Shown: in pieces, positions 33,591 to 41,762 of the stretch | How positions within the stretch are numbered: position 1 is the stretch's first letter | How the letters are laid out: every line of letters starts with the position of its first letter | Source: Mycetocola_B reblochoni | Lineage (GTDB): Bacteria; Actinomycetota; Actinomycetes; Actinomycetales; Microbacteriaceae | Assembly: GCF_003667525.1 (NCBI RefSeq) | Contig: NZ_RCUW01000007.1 | Span: forward strand, 1 to 64,000 | Direction: 5' to 3' | Length of the DNA stretch: 64,000 bases | Position numbers and translations under genes: made by a program | The notes under the pieces: model-generated | What the model was told of the DNA's origin: nothing | The model's input: the letters and a program-made list of their open reading frames with translations, nothing else | The model's database searches: none

Positions 33591-33869
33591 TCAGTCAGGG
33601 AAGGTCGGCTCGTCGCCCCACATGCCGGAGGCGCCGCGATTTCCTGCACCACTGCCTCCGCGGTTCGCCGATACCGACGGGCTCGCGATCCTCGAGGAGT
33701 GCGTGGAGCGATAGACAATGCGCTCCCCCACGATCGTGCCCGCGTAGCGTCCCGAAGGGTCGAATACGTAGTCGCCCCTGATCCTGCCCACGTATGTTCC
33801 CGAGCGCGCAAACAACTTGTCACCGCTACGTCGAAGCGGACGGCCATTCTTTGTGTATAGGTCTGACAC
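33591..33869 (-). CDS. Small beta-flower-like repeat protein
   Basis: 92 residues from a GTG at 33869. The first 55 residues hold about four short repeats of the form 'G/DxxxxxxGxxVGxI' (LYTKNGRPLRRSGDKLF, GTYVGRI, YVFDPSGRYAGTIV), matching the 4-fold beta-flower pattern. The rest is Ser/Gly-rich and disordered (NRGGSGAGNRGASGMWG). Proteins of this type have no assigned biochemical role. It ends 15 bp before the GHKL ATPase start on the same strand, so the two are likely an operon with this gene first. Confidence 0.65.
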   Translation of the reverse strand: MSDLYTKNGRPLRRSGDKLFARSGTYVGRIRGDYVFDPSGRYAGTIVGERIVYRSTHSSRIASPSVSANRGGSGAGNRGASGMWGDEPTFPD

Positions 33870-33923
33870 GGGATCATCGTGCCTGGGACCTCCGACATTG
33901 GCCGACGAAGTGAGGAGTCCTCG

Positions 33924-34631
33924 GTGCCCCTAACTGAGGAGCAGAAGGAAGCCCGGGCAGCAAAGCGCCGAATGACGGCCGCGCTGAAGGAGGAATCGCG
34001 AGCGCACCGCGACGAGGCGAAGCGACGGGAGTGGCAGGAGAAGGAGATGTACCTGACTCGCGAGCAGGCCGCGGCTGGCGAGCCATGTCGGGGCTGCGGA
34101 CTCCCGATCATCGATAGCCTCGGGAACTGGCCCGGGACGATGTACCTGACGGCGGAGCAAAGGGTCGAGTACGACGCCGATCAAGAGCGCTATAAGGAAA
34201 CGCATCCGGACTGCGACGCGCATCGGTGGAGTATGTCTGGGTCCAGGGCGACACACTGTGGCTACTGTTGCCCGCCCATCCCGATGTCGCGCGAGCAATT
34301 CGACCACATCCACCGCATCTTCACGAGCAGTCCGCGCCGCGAGGAGGAGCTTGACATTTGGGAGCGCACACTGACCTGCGGTCATGTCGTCGAGCAGAGC
34401 GTGCACCACACCAATCTGCATCCGAGCTTTTCGACGGCATTGTGTCCGGAGTGCCAGATGACTCGTGGCGTCGTTACCTCGACGAAGACGGTCGAGGCCT
34501 CCGCGCGGAAGCCGGAGGCCGAGCGGAAGCATGATGACCGAGTCGCCCGGGCCGAGCGGGAACTCAAGATGGCGGAGAAGGCCGCCGTGGAGGCCCGGAA
34601 GAAGCTCAATGAGCTACGGGTGAACAGGTAG
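33924..34631 (+). CDS. Hypothetical Cys/His-rich protein
   Basis: About 235 residues from GTG 33924, preceded by GAGGAG at good spacing; an ATG at 33879 in the same frame is the longer option. A charged N-terminal helix (EEQKEARAAKRRMTAALKEE) precedes CRGCGLPI, and later CGYCCPPIP, TCGHVVEQSVHH and LCPECQMTRG appear. These are several CxxC/H pairs that could form zinc ribbons. A C-terminal coiled coil (ERELKMAEKAAVEARKKLNEL) follows. I do not recognise the family. It is divergent from the beta-flower gene, sharing a promoter region of about 55 bp, and is followed 40 bp later by another unknown gene. Confidence 0.65.
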   Translation: MPLTEEQKEARAAKRRMTAALKEESRAHRDEAKRREWQEKEMYLTREQAAAGEPCRGCGLPIIDSLGNWPGTMYLTAEQRVEYDADQERYKETHPDCDAHRWSMSGSRATHCGYCCPPIPMSREQFDHIHRIFTSSPRREEELDIWERTLTCGHVVEQSVHHTNLHPSFSTALCPECQMTRGVVTSTKTVEASARKPEAERKHDDRVARAERELKMAEKAAVEARKKLNELRVNR

Positions 34632-34671
34632 CCTAGGAGGCGAATCCGGACGTCGAGAAGAGGGGGGTAGC

Positions 34672-35172
34672 GTGGCTATTAGCAGCGGTGATGAGCTGGC
34701 CGAGACGGTTGGCGAGTCGAGCGTTGAGAGCATCCCGGAATCCAAGTACCCCGACGTCGTGGCCTTGATTCCAGAAATGTCGGACGAGCTACGCGCCAAG
34801 TTGTTCGAGTTGGTTCCGGGACTCCTGCAGTTCTCGCTCGATGCGATGAAAGCGGCGGAGGAGACGCTCAAGACGACCCTCGCCGCGAACGCACAGGATC
34901 AGTCGGAGTTGAGCGCCTCTTTCAGCGAGTTGCAGGCCATCGCGAAAGGCCGTCTTGACCGCGATGGCATCAGCGAGGAACACGAACGTTTCCTCTTCGA
35001 CTACCTCATGAAATTGCAGGACAAGCGGGTCGAGAGCAGTCGCGAAAACAAGCAGTTCATCGCGAACGAGGCTGCTGCTGCCCGTCGGGCGAAGATGTTT
35101 CAGTCGTCGCTGCCTGTGCTCGAGATGGCGATCATGGCCGGCGCACGGATCATGTTGACCCGCGGACGCTGA
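34672..35172 (+). CDS. Hypothetical helical protein
   Basis: 166 residues from a GTG at 34672, preceded by GAGGGGGG. The sequence is almost entirely helical (KLFELVPGLLQFSLDAMKAAEETL, with LKTTLAANAQDQSELSASFSEL and DKRVESSRENKQFIANEAAAARRAK). It ends with a moderately hydrophobic helix (SLPVLEMAIMAGARIMLTRGR) that might touch the membrane. No family recognised. It follows the Cys/His-rich gene by 40 bp on the same strand, so a two-gene operon is likely. It may be a structural or effector partner in the same module. Confidence 0.6.
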   Translation: MAISSGDELAETVGESSVESIPESKYPDVVALIPEMSDELRAKLFELVPGLLQFSLDAMKAAEETLKTTLAANAQDQSELSASFSELQAIAKGRLDRDGISEEHERFLFDYLMKLQDKRVESSRENKQFIANEAAAARRAKMFQSSLPVLEMAIMAGARIMLTRGR

Positions 35173-35353
35173 AGGGCGATGAACATCTGGTCCGGGATCT
35201 TCCGGACAGCCAGGCCGTTCGGGTCTGCGCCCCCCGTTTTTTCGCGCTGGTCAGTAAGTTCCGACGTCCGACTGGACCTGCGATCTGTGCGCGGTGAGGT
35301 GCGTGCGGGAGTGCGCTGAGCCCTTCGACGGGGAGATAAAAGGAACTTCCCGC

Positions 35354-35419
35354 ATTCCACACGAACAGGAACAGCCCTCCCGCGGTCGGGTCAGAACCCT
35401 GCGCCTGTTCGTGTGGAAT
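35354..35419. repeat. 16-bp perfect inverted repeat in an intergenic region
   Basis: ATTCCACACGAACAGG (35354-35369) is the exact inverse of CCTGTTCGTGTGGAAT (35404-35419), with a 34-nt centre that is GC-rich. The stretch 35173-35465 has no gene. The repeat could form a cruciform or a strong transcript hairpin, or be paired ends of a lost small insertion. It lies just downstream of the unknown module. Confidence 0.75.
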
Positions 35420-35465
35420 TGTTTGCAGGGCGTCCAACAAGCGTGAGGCCCTCCACAGACGGGCG

Positions 35466-35801
35466 TTAACTTGGGACGCGAACGGACGAACGCGCGCGTC
35501 GTTCATGCAATCTCGCTCCTGCGAGGAGCACAAGGCTCCACGGCCCGAAGAGGATGAGCTTCAGCGCGTTCCACAGGGCGAGGAAGAACAGGAGGTAGAG
35601 CCACTTGCTCCACCCTTGTTCGATGAGTCCGGTACAGGTCACAGCGATCAGCAGGTAGATGACGCCAAGGAGCATCGCGGGAATGCCCCATTTGAGGCCG
35701 CGACGGGTGCGGAGCACGTCGAGGAGGATGTTGGTGGGCATCCATCTGCGGAGGAAGACGCGGGTGTGGACGCTGGCGTTCCAGAGTCGATTCAGGAGCA
35801 T
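35466..35801 (-). CDS. Small integral membrane protein, 'sulfate permease'-annotated type
   Basis: 111 residues with two or three membrane helices: WGIPAMLLGVIYLLIAVTC, WLYLLFFLALWNALKLILF and WSLVLLAGA. The N-terminal VFLRRWMPTNILLDVLRTRRG is basic and amphipathic. Short proteins of this pattern are widespread in actinobacteria and often carry the database name 'sulfate permease', but they are far too small to be a SulP carrier, so no transport function should be assumed. A decayed copy lies at 29575-29695. It ends with an Arg/Ser-rich tail. It precedes nothing obvious in operon. Confidence 0.7.
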   Translation of the reverse strand: MLLNRLWNASVHTRVFLRRWMPTNILLDVLRTRRGLKWGIPAMLLGVIYLLIAVTCTGLIEQGWSKWLYLLFFLALWNALKLILFGPWSLVLLAGARLHERRARSSVRVPS

Positions 35802-36003
35802 GAGGTGGGCCTCACTTTCGCACGCAGGACAACGGTGGTGTGGCTGGTCCTGGGTGGTTGAGTGCCCGAGGTATCTCTCGAACGGTCTGCCGTTCCCTGC
35901 TTCTGAGGGGTTGGCGCGTGGTTGCTCCTGCCACCGTCAGGATACCCAAGTGCTCAGCGAGAAGGAAGGGCGAGCGCTTTGAGGCGCTTCAGCGTCACGG
36001 TGC

Positions 36004-39000
36004 TTAGAGGGTCCGCCCGCCCGGGCGCTGCGGGGTCTCTTGATGTTGCTCGCTAGCGTCCTGTTGCAGGCGGGTGAGCGTGTCTCGGGTGCGTTCGTAG
36101 TCGATGCGTTGCGCATCGTCGGCGGGTACCGGCCCGAGTGGACTGGTCGAGGTGATGCTCCATCGGTCGCGGTACGCAGCAACCGCACGGACCGCGACGA
36201 TGCGAGCCTCGGCGTCGAGGACGTCGAGCCCTGCCGTCCAAGGAACAGGCGGTTCGAGCGCTGCTGTGGTGAGAGCGTTCAGGCGTTTGACCATGAGGCG
36301 TTCGCGTTCTTCGAGCGCTCGCTGCATCTCGGGATCAGTGATGCCAGTAGCTCGCGGGACGACACCAGCGATGAGCCCTGCGACTCGGCGAGCGCTGGGC
36401 GGGTAGGTGCTGGTGAACTTTTGGATCCGGTACCGCAGCAGCGACCCGAGATCATCGACCTCGTCGAGGTTCCCTGCGTGCACGACCCGTGGCAGGAGGT
36501 TTTCGATGTCGTGGCCGGCGGCTTCGAGACGCCTCAGCTCGGTGGTCAGGACCCCGAATGACTCGGTCTGGACGAGTTCATCGATCGCTTCGGTGGTGAG
36601 GCCACCTTGCTCAAGCAGGGCGATCCATCGGTGTTGCTGAGCTTCTTGGGCGATGGTGTCGTATTCGGCAGCCAACTGCGCCAGCGACCCCCACGCTTCG
36701 TGCTCAGTGGCGATCGTGTCGTGGGCGGATTGTTCGGCACCGACGTGTTGCAGGATGCCGTAGAGGATGCTCCTGGCGGTCATCTGCAGGTCGTCACGGT
36801 GTTGATGTTCTTCGAGGTGATGTTGGTCGGCGGCGATGTAGGCGTGGTTGGATTCCCGGCCGCGAGTCATCGCGACGTAGAAGGACTCGCGGGTCATTTC
36901 TGGTGACGAGACGATCGCATGCGCGGTATCGACCGTGGAACCTTGTGCGCGGTGCGCGGTGATCGCGTACCCCAGCTCGACATGTTCGCTCACGTACGCG
37001 GCAGGAAGGGTGATCGTCGTGCGCCACTTTGAGCGCGCGCGGCGGACAGTGAGGGATCCGTCATGGTTCGCACGGGTGACGGCCCACCGGTCGCCGTTCT
37101 TCACCCAACCCCGCCCCAGCGACAGCCTGCGGTCGTTCTGCCTTGTGATGATGAAGTCGCCGCGGGAGGCCTCGTTCCCGTCATGGAGCCGGACGCCGTC
37201 GAGGGTGACCTGGCCTGCGAGGATCCGGTCGGTGCGGGCGCGGGTGTTGAGCTCGGAGACGGTGTCGAGGGTCTCCGCGATCAGCACCGACGCCTTCCCC
37301 GCAGCTTGGTCGGCACGCCACGCTTGATATGCCTGTTCGAGGATGTCCTCGTAGCCTCCTGGCGTGATGCGGTCGTGGTCGAGGTAGGTGTCAATGACGT
37401 CGGTGTCGCCGATGCGCAGGCCGAGGGAGGCGTGTTTCTCCCACTCGTGGCGGAACCGCCTGACGTCGGTGAGTTCCGGGGCATCGTCCCGGTCGCGGAC
37501 GAGCATCCCGAACGCGCCACCCGCATCCACGGCCGCGAGTTGCGCCCAGTCACCGACGAGCAGCACCTTCGCACCAACATGCTGGGCGTGGGTGGTGATG
37601 GTGTCGAGGGCGAGAGTGCCTGCTAGGGAAGCCTCGTCAATGATGACGAGTTGACTGGGTGTGAGGCTCCAGTTGCCGTGGCGGTGTTCGTGGAGCCACT
37701 TCGCCGTGTTCTCCGTCGAGATCCCCAAATCCCCAGCCAGGACATTCGCTGCCGCCGCAGACGGTGCGAGCCCGATCACTGAGCCGGTGCCGTGGCGTTT
37801 CTCCCACGCCCGCCGCAACGCGGACATCGTCGTGGTCTTCCCCGTCCCCGCGGGGCCGACCAGGACATCGAGGGTGCGGGCGGAGACGCCGATCTTCGCG
37901 ATCGCTTGTTCCTGATCCGGTGACAGGGTGTGCCCGGCCTGGTTCTTCGTCCGCGCCGCCTGCTCAACCCACGCCAGCGGCAGCGTCGGCGCAGACCTGT
38001 CGTTCGACGCGGCGAGGAGACGATTCTCTGCCGCGAGCACTCGTTCGGAAGAGAACACCGTCGCGGCCTTCGGATGGAAGACGCTCGACCCGTCTGGACG
38101 GCGGAACGTTGGCGGGCTCGACGCGAGCTCTGGCGGGGTCAACCGCAACGAGACGCGTTCTGCGGCGTCGACGATCTGCTGGGTGATGTGGTCGCGGTCG
38201 CTCGCGGACGCGAACCGGATTCCCATCGTCTGCCGGACAGCCTCGGCGTGGAGATTCCATCGTTTCCACGTCGCCCGCCGGTCACCCACCCGCGCCACCA
38301 CCACCTCGGCAACCTGCTCGAGATCATCGAGGGGGATGTCGTCCGCGCGCAGCAACGGTTCCCCAACGGTCCCCGCCAGGAGGGTTGTGGCCCACGTCGG
38401 AGCGTCCTCTCCAAGAAGTTCGGTGGCGCGGTCTCGCCAGCCGGTGGTGAGGTCGCTCAGCGAGTGGTGCTGCTTCGGGGGCCGCGTCTCCAGCGTGGCC
38501 TGTTGCCGGAACTGCCACAACAACTTCGGAGACGGCTGCCGCCCATGCTTGACCACGTAGTCGGCGACGAGGCGGTCCTTGACCTGCTCGATGTCACGGG
38601 TGCGGGAGGAGAACTCGTCCATCAGCTCCTGCGGCACCCCGGCGATCTCCCACGCCGTCGACCTACCCGCACCACGCTCCCGCGCCTCCCACCTCACGCC
38701 GAGTATCGCTGTGAGGTGGTCGGAGAGGACCGCGTTGTAGTGCTCCGACAACCCCGTCACCGCAGCATGAATCGCGCGAGAGTCCAGGGTCCGCCATTTC
38801 CCGTCATTGGCGGCCTGGACGCGGTTCGCGACCACGACATGGGTGTGCAGCTGCGGGTCAGATGCCCGGGAATCGTAGTGGTCATAGGCGGTCGCAATCA
38901 CACCTCGAACGTCGACCTGCGCGACCGCGCCCCGCGGCCCTTTCGCACCGACCCTGGTCATCGCGACGTCTCGCTCGAGCAGGTTGATCACGTCCTGGAT

Positions 39001-39516
39001 CGCGGCGTGGTGGGCCTGGGCGATCAGCATCTGCATGCCACCGTCGGCGACCGCCCAGAGCGTGGAGACGGACTTCGGGACCGAGAACGTCAGATCGAAC
39101 CCGGCCACCGGAGCGCCCGTCGGCTTTGTGGCTTCCTCCGACTCGATCAGCGCGGTCTGGGCCGCACGCTCATCGTCGGTGAGCGCGTCAGAGAGTTTGC
39201 CGAGTCGCCGCTCGACCCGTTCCGTTGCGGTGGCGAACTTCTGGTACGGGCGACCCAACGGTTCACCACTGTTCGGGTCCTGCCCGAACCCCATCAAACG
39301 CCGCAACTGCTCCTCACTCACGGCAGTGCCCGCGGCCACCTGGCCTGAGAGACCGGTCAGACCGGAACCTGTCCATGTGCCCGGTGGTGTTCCCGACTCC
39401 AGGTAGTACCTCGTCAACGCAGAGGCAGCGTCACGGTCGCCGTCACCGGTGACGACAGAGTTCAGCAGGTACCGGTATCCATCACCGGCCGTCATCACCC
39501 TGATGGACACCGTCAC
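36004..39516 (-). CDS. MobF-family conjugative relaxase-helicase (TrwC/TraA-like)
   Basis: 1170 residues. The N-terminal relaxase domain shows FDLTFSVPKSVS (140-151) and the metal-binding histidines H213, H224 and H226 in PQLHTHVVVANR; a Tyr pair near the N-terminus (RYY, 36-38) is the candidate nucleophile. The middle has a RecD-like helicase with Walker A GPAGTGKT (554-561), IIDEASL and GDWAQLAAV, then the C-terminal motifs GYAITAHRAQGST and YVAMTRGRESN. It nicks oriT, stays bound to the transferred strand and unwinds it. Apparently full length. It is on the opposite strand to the VirD4 gene at 1257 and 33 kb away, so whether both serve one element is open. Confidence 0.93.
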   Translation of the reverse strand: MTVSIRVMTAGDGYRYLLNSVVTGDGDRDAASALTRYYLESGTPPGTWTGSGLTGLSGQVAAGTAVSEEQLRRLMGFGQDPNSGEPLGRPYQKFATATERVERRLGKLSDALTDDERAAQTALIESEEATKPTGAPVAGFDLTFSVPKSVSTLWAVADGGMQMLIAQAHHAAIQDVINLLERDVAMTRVGAKGPRGAVAQVDVRGVIATAYDHYDSRASDPQLHTHVVVANRVQAANDGKWRTLDSRAIHAAVTGLSEHYNAVLSDHLTAILGVRWEARERGAGRSTAWEIAGVPQELMDEFSSRTRDIEQVKDRLVADYVVKHGRQPSPKLLWQFRQQATLETRPPKQHHSLSDLTTGWRDRATELLGEDAPTWATTLLAGTVGEPLLRADDIPLDDLEQVAEVVVARVGDRRATWKRWNLHAEAVRQTMGIRFASASDRDHITQQIVDAAERVSLRLTPPELASSPPTFRRPDGSSVFHPKAATVFSSERVLAAENRLLAASNDRSAPTLPLAWVEQAARTKNQAGHTLSPDQEQAIAKIGVSARTLDVLVGPAGTGKTTTMSALRRAWEKRHGTGSVIGLAPSAAAANVLAGDLGISTENTAKWLHEHRHGNWSLTPSQLVIIDEASLAGTLALDTITTHAQHVGAKVLLVGDWAQLAAVDAGGAFGMLVRDRDDAPELTDVRRFRHEWEKHASLGLRIGDTDVIDTYLDHDRITPGGYEDILEQAYQAWRADQAAGKASVLIAETLDTVSELNTRARTDRILAGQVTLDGVRLHDGNEASRGDFIITRQNDRRLSLGRGWVKNGDRWAVTRANHDGSLTVRRARSKWRTTITLPAAYVSEHVELGYAITAHRAQGSTVDTAHAIVSSPEMTRESFYVAMTRGRESNHAYIAADQHHLEEHQHRDDLQMTARSILYGILQHVGAEQSAHDTIATEHEAWGSLAQLAAEYDTIAQEAQQHRWIALLEQGGLTTEAIDELVQTESFGVLTTELRRLEAAGHDIENLLPRVVHAGNLDEVDDLGSLLRYRIQKFTSTYPPSARRVAGLIAGVVPRATGITDPEMQRALEERERLMVKRLNALTTAALEPPVPWTAGLDVLDAEARIVAVRAVAAYRDRWSITSTSPLGPVPADDAQRIDYERTRDTLTRLQQDASEQHQETPQRPGGRTL

Positions 39517-39869
39517 ACGCTTCAGGTGCGACCCGGCGCTTCTGCGGGACTTTGACCGAGGACGAGGTGCACTCGGCGATGCTGTCGTGTCTCGTCACCC
39601 GGTCAGACTCGGTGCGTCGCCATGGCTGGCGGTGACCGCGCGGAGCAGCCACGCACGCGTGAGTACGGCGAGATCACGGGGATTGAAACCCTCACCGATG
39701 CACGGCGCGTTGGTCCCCGAACAGCGAGAGATGGACCGGGAGAAGGTAAGCAATCCTGGGCCGCAAGAGACGTAGTGGCGCCCCCGACGAGACTGACTTG
39801 ACCGTGCCGTCCAGCTTGCACCGAGCTGGCACGCTGCCGGAAGCGAGGAGGCCAGCTGCGGCTGTCGAC
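39517..39869. other. Region upstream of the relaxase gene, candidate oriT location
   Basis: 353 bp with no supportable gene. MobF origins of transfer usually lie close to the relaxase gene, so this is the natural place to look, but I find only a short inverted repeat (CCAGCT-N7-AGCTGG near 39810-39828) and no recognisable nic consensus. The relaxase promoter must also lie here. Confidence 0.35.
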
Positions 39870-40712
39870 TTAGCTTCCCGGCGCTGGTTTGCGTAGAAGG
39901 GCGAGATGGTTCGCGCTCTCGATCGTCACCCAGGGCGTGCCGTTTTCGGTCTCGCCGAAACCTCCCTCGACGATGAAGTCGAACAAGTACTCGGAGCTGG
40001 GATCGAGGTCGGCGAACTGTTTGACGTGTGCGCGCTCAAGCGTCTCCCGGATATGTGTGTCTGGTATCCGCACGGCGGGGAGGTTTTCGTGCCGGAGGCC
40101 ACTGTTGATCCACCCGTAGGGAGCCCGGACTATCGGACCCCAGACGATGCGTCGACGTCCTGGCGTTGGGACGTAGTCAGAGACGTGTGTGCAGGCGTCC
40201 CGGACAGTGCTCTGGGTGCCGTCGGACAAGGTCAGCGGCATTGTGGACGTTCTGAATGCGGGGTCGTCGCGCAGCCGCCGAAGGAGCGGGCGAAGACCGA
40301 TCGAAGTGGCGTGGGTCTGGCGATTCCCGTGTCGAGGATCGTGCCGAAGGCCGGGCCGCGCACCAGCGGGGCCGTCGGAGTCAGTGGTAGACGCCATACC
40401 GGGATCAGAAGTGTCGAGTCGGAGTACAAGCTCGCTGGCATCGTTCCAGATGGCTTCGTCTTCTCTCCTTTCCGCCTCGAAGACGGCGCTCTTCGTGTCC
40501 GGGGACTTCTCTGCGCAGGTTTCGACGTGGTCGTGCGAGTAGAACAACGCAGGCTGCCCGTTGACGCTCTGGGAGCGGAAGTGAACGGTCGCTCCGCAGG
40601 ACCGGTCAGGGCAGGTCAGGCGCCCGCGATAGGTTGCCCGCTCTGCGGGGCTATAACGCGCGAGTGCGGCGGCGCTGATCTCGCCTTCGCCGTCTACGCG
40701 GGCTGTTTGCAT
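39870..40712 (-). CDS. Hypothetical protein behind the relaxase gene
   Basis: 280 residues. Near the N-terminus, CPDRSCGATVHFRSQ and later HDHVETC could form a metal site, recalling the CoiA-like zinc-finger pattern of competence-related proteins, but the similarity is weak. The middle (95-140) is low-complexity and Asp/Pro-rich. The C-terminal part (RRRIVWGPIVRAPYGWINS, EYLFDFIVEGGFGETENG) looks like a folded beta-rich domain. It lies 12 bp after the next gene on the same strand and upstream of the relaxase, so probably part of the same mobile element. Function unknown. Confidence 0.6.
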   Translation of the reverse strand: MQTARVDGEGEISAAALARYSPAERATYRGRLTCPDRSCGATVHFRSQSVNGQPALFYSHDHVETCAEKSPDTKSAVFEAERREDEAIWNDASELVLRLDTSDPGMASTTDSDGPAGARPGLRHDPRHGNRQTHATSIGLRPLLRRLRDDPAFRTSTMPLTLSDGTQSTVRDACTHVSDYVPTPGRRRIVWGPIVRAPYGWINSGLRHENLPAVRIPDTHIRETLERAHVKQFADLDPSSEYLFDFIVEGGFGETENGTPWVTIESANHLALLRKPAPGS

Positions 40713-40724
40713 GGGGGCTCCTTG

Positions 40725-41597
40725 TCAGGGATTGTATGTGGTCGTGCTGGGCGGAATGACGGCGTAGGCGTTTCGGATCCACGTTCGCATTTCAGCGGTG
40801 ACGGAATCTGCGAGCACCTCTCGGAACGGGCCGTTGAGGAGCGGCCAGACACAGTGCTTGACGACCACCGGGTGTCGGTCTGGATCAGGGCAGATGATCG
40901 CGCCAATGACACGGACATACTTCATCGCTGCTTCCTCCCCCATCGATGTGATCGCTGCGACGACGGCCTTGAGCGCTCTTTCGATGAGCGCACCCAGCCA
41001 GTCATATTCATCGATCTCGAATGCCCGGGCCACACCTGAGCGCTGCCGGTAGATGTCCGTGACCTCGGCCTCGTCAGTCCGAGACTCGGAAGTCGCCTCA
41101 CGCAAGAGATGCATGACGCGGGCGACAAGAACCTCGGTAGACGTATTCGCGAAGTCGCCGATCTCGTCGTACACGTGGCAGATCGCCGCGATCACGACGC
41201 ACCACAGGTGGCGACTCTTCTTCCCGCCAGGTCCTGCGTTGGAGAGTCGCTTCTCCATCTCTTCGGCGATCTCGTCAGAGATCTCGGTCGCGAGAATCTC
41301 CACGGCATCGATCTCGCCGTCGTTCTTTGCTTGATCGATGAGGGCGAGAACCAGTTCCATGATGACGCCGGTGAGTGCGGGCCGACGTTCTCTAAAGGTG
41401 CTGTTGGCACCTGTCTGCCTAACCGCCGGTTCGGTGTTCTCCCACCGTCGGGGCTCAGCCCACTGCTTCGCCTTTGCGCGGGTGGTCTCAGCTGTCGTGC
41501 GCAGACCCGCGATGAGGACACCGCCGTGCCGGGCGCCGCCACAAGGGCATGCACAGGTGTAGCTGGTGGCTGTCTCACAACTCGAAGTGTGACTCAT
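40725..41597 (-). CDS. Hypothetical protein with N-terminal Cys-rich motif
   Basis: 290 residues. CACPCGGARHGG (about 15-26) resembles a small zinc-binding or SEC-C-like motif. The remaining sequence is mostly helical (LTGVIMELVLALIDQ, EIAEEMEKRLSNAG, LWCVVIAAICHVYDEIG). No catalytic motif is seen and I do not recognise the family. It probably forms an operon with the gene at 39870 (12-bp gap). The ATG at 41597 is taken as the start because the Cys motif lies close behind it. Confidence 0.6.
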   Translation of the reverse strand: MSHTSSCETATSYTCACPCGGARHGGVLIAGLRTTAETTRAKAKQWAEPRRWENTEPAVRQTGANSTFRERRPALTGVIMELVLALIDQAKNDGEIDAVEILATEISDEIAEEMEKRLSNAGPGGKKSRHLWCVVIAAICHVYDEIGDFANTSTEVLVARVMHLLREATSESRTDEAEVTDIYRQRSGVARAFEIDEYDWLGALIERALKAVVAAITSMGEEAAMKYVRVIGAIICPDPDRHPVVVKHCVWPLLNGPFREVLADSVTAEMRTWIRNAYAVIPPSTTTYNP

Positions 41598-41723
41598 GGA
41601 TTTCGTGGTTCTTTCACTGGTGGGGACATGAAGCGTACGGTCAGATTCAGATTCGGCGCTCCGATCACTTTCCGCTCTTGATCGCGTCTCTGCTGCTACG
41701 ACGGATGCATCTGCTGTCCGAGG

Positions 41724-41754
41724 GGGTCTCGAGCCTCGGCCAATCCCGAGACCC
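41724..41754 (-). terminator. Hairpin after the quinone oxidoreductase gene
   Basis: 8-bp perfect stem GGGTCTCG (41724-41731) / CGAGACCC (41747-41754) located 8 bp beyond the stop of the minus-strand gene ending at 41763. There is no T run, so efficiency is uncertain. It separates the metabolic cargo from the conjugation genes. The rest of 41598-41762 shows nothing coding. Confidence 0.55.
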
Positions 41755-41762
41755 GTTCACAC

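Noticed and set aside
37930..39348. 472-residue plus-strand open frame
   Set aside because: Antisense to the relaxase gene, whose motifs are clear.
39517..39869. Defined oriT
   Set aside because: Expected near the relaxase gene, but no convincing nic consensus or paired inverted repeats could be identified by eye.
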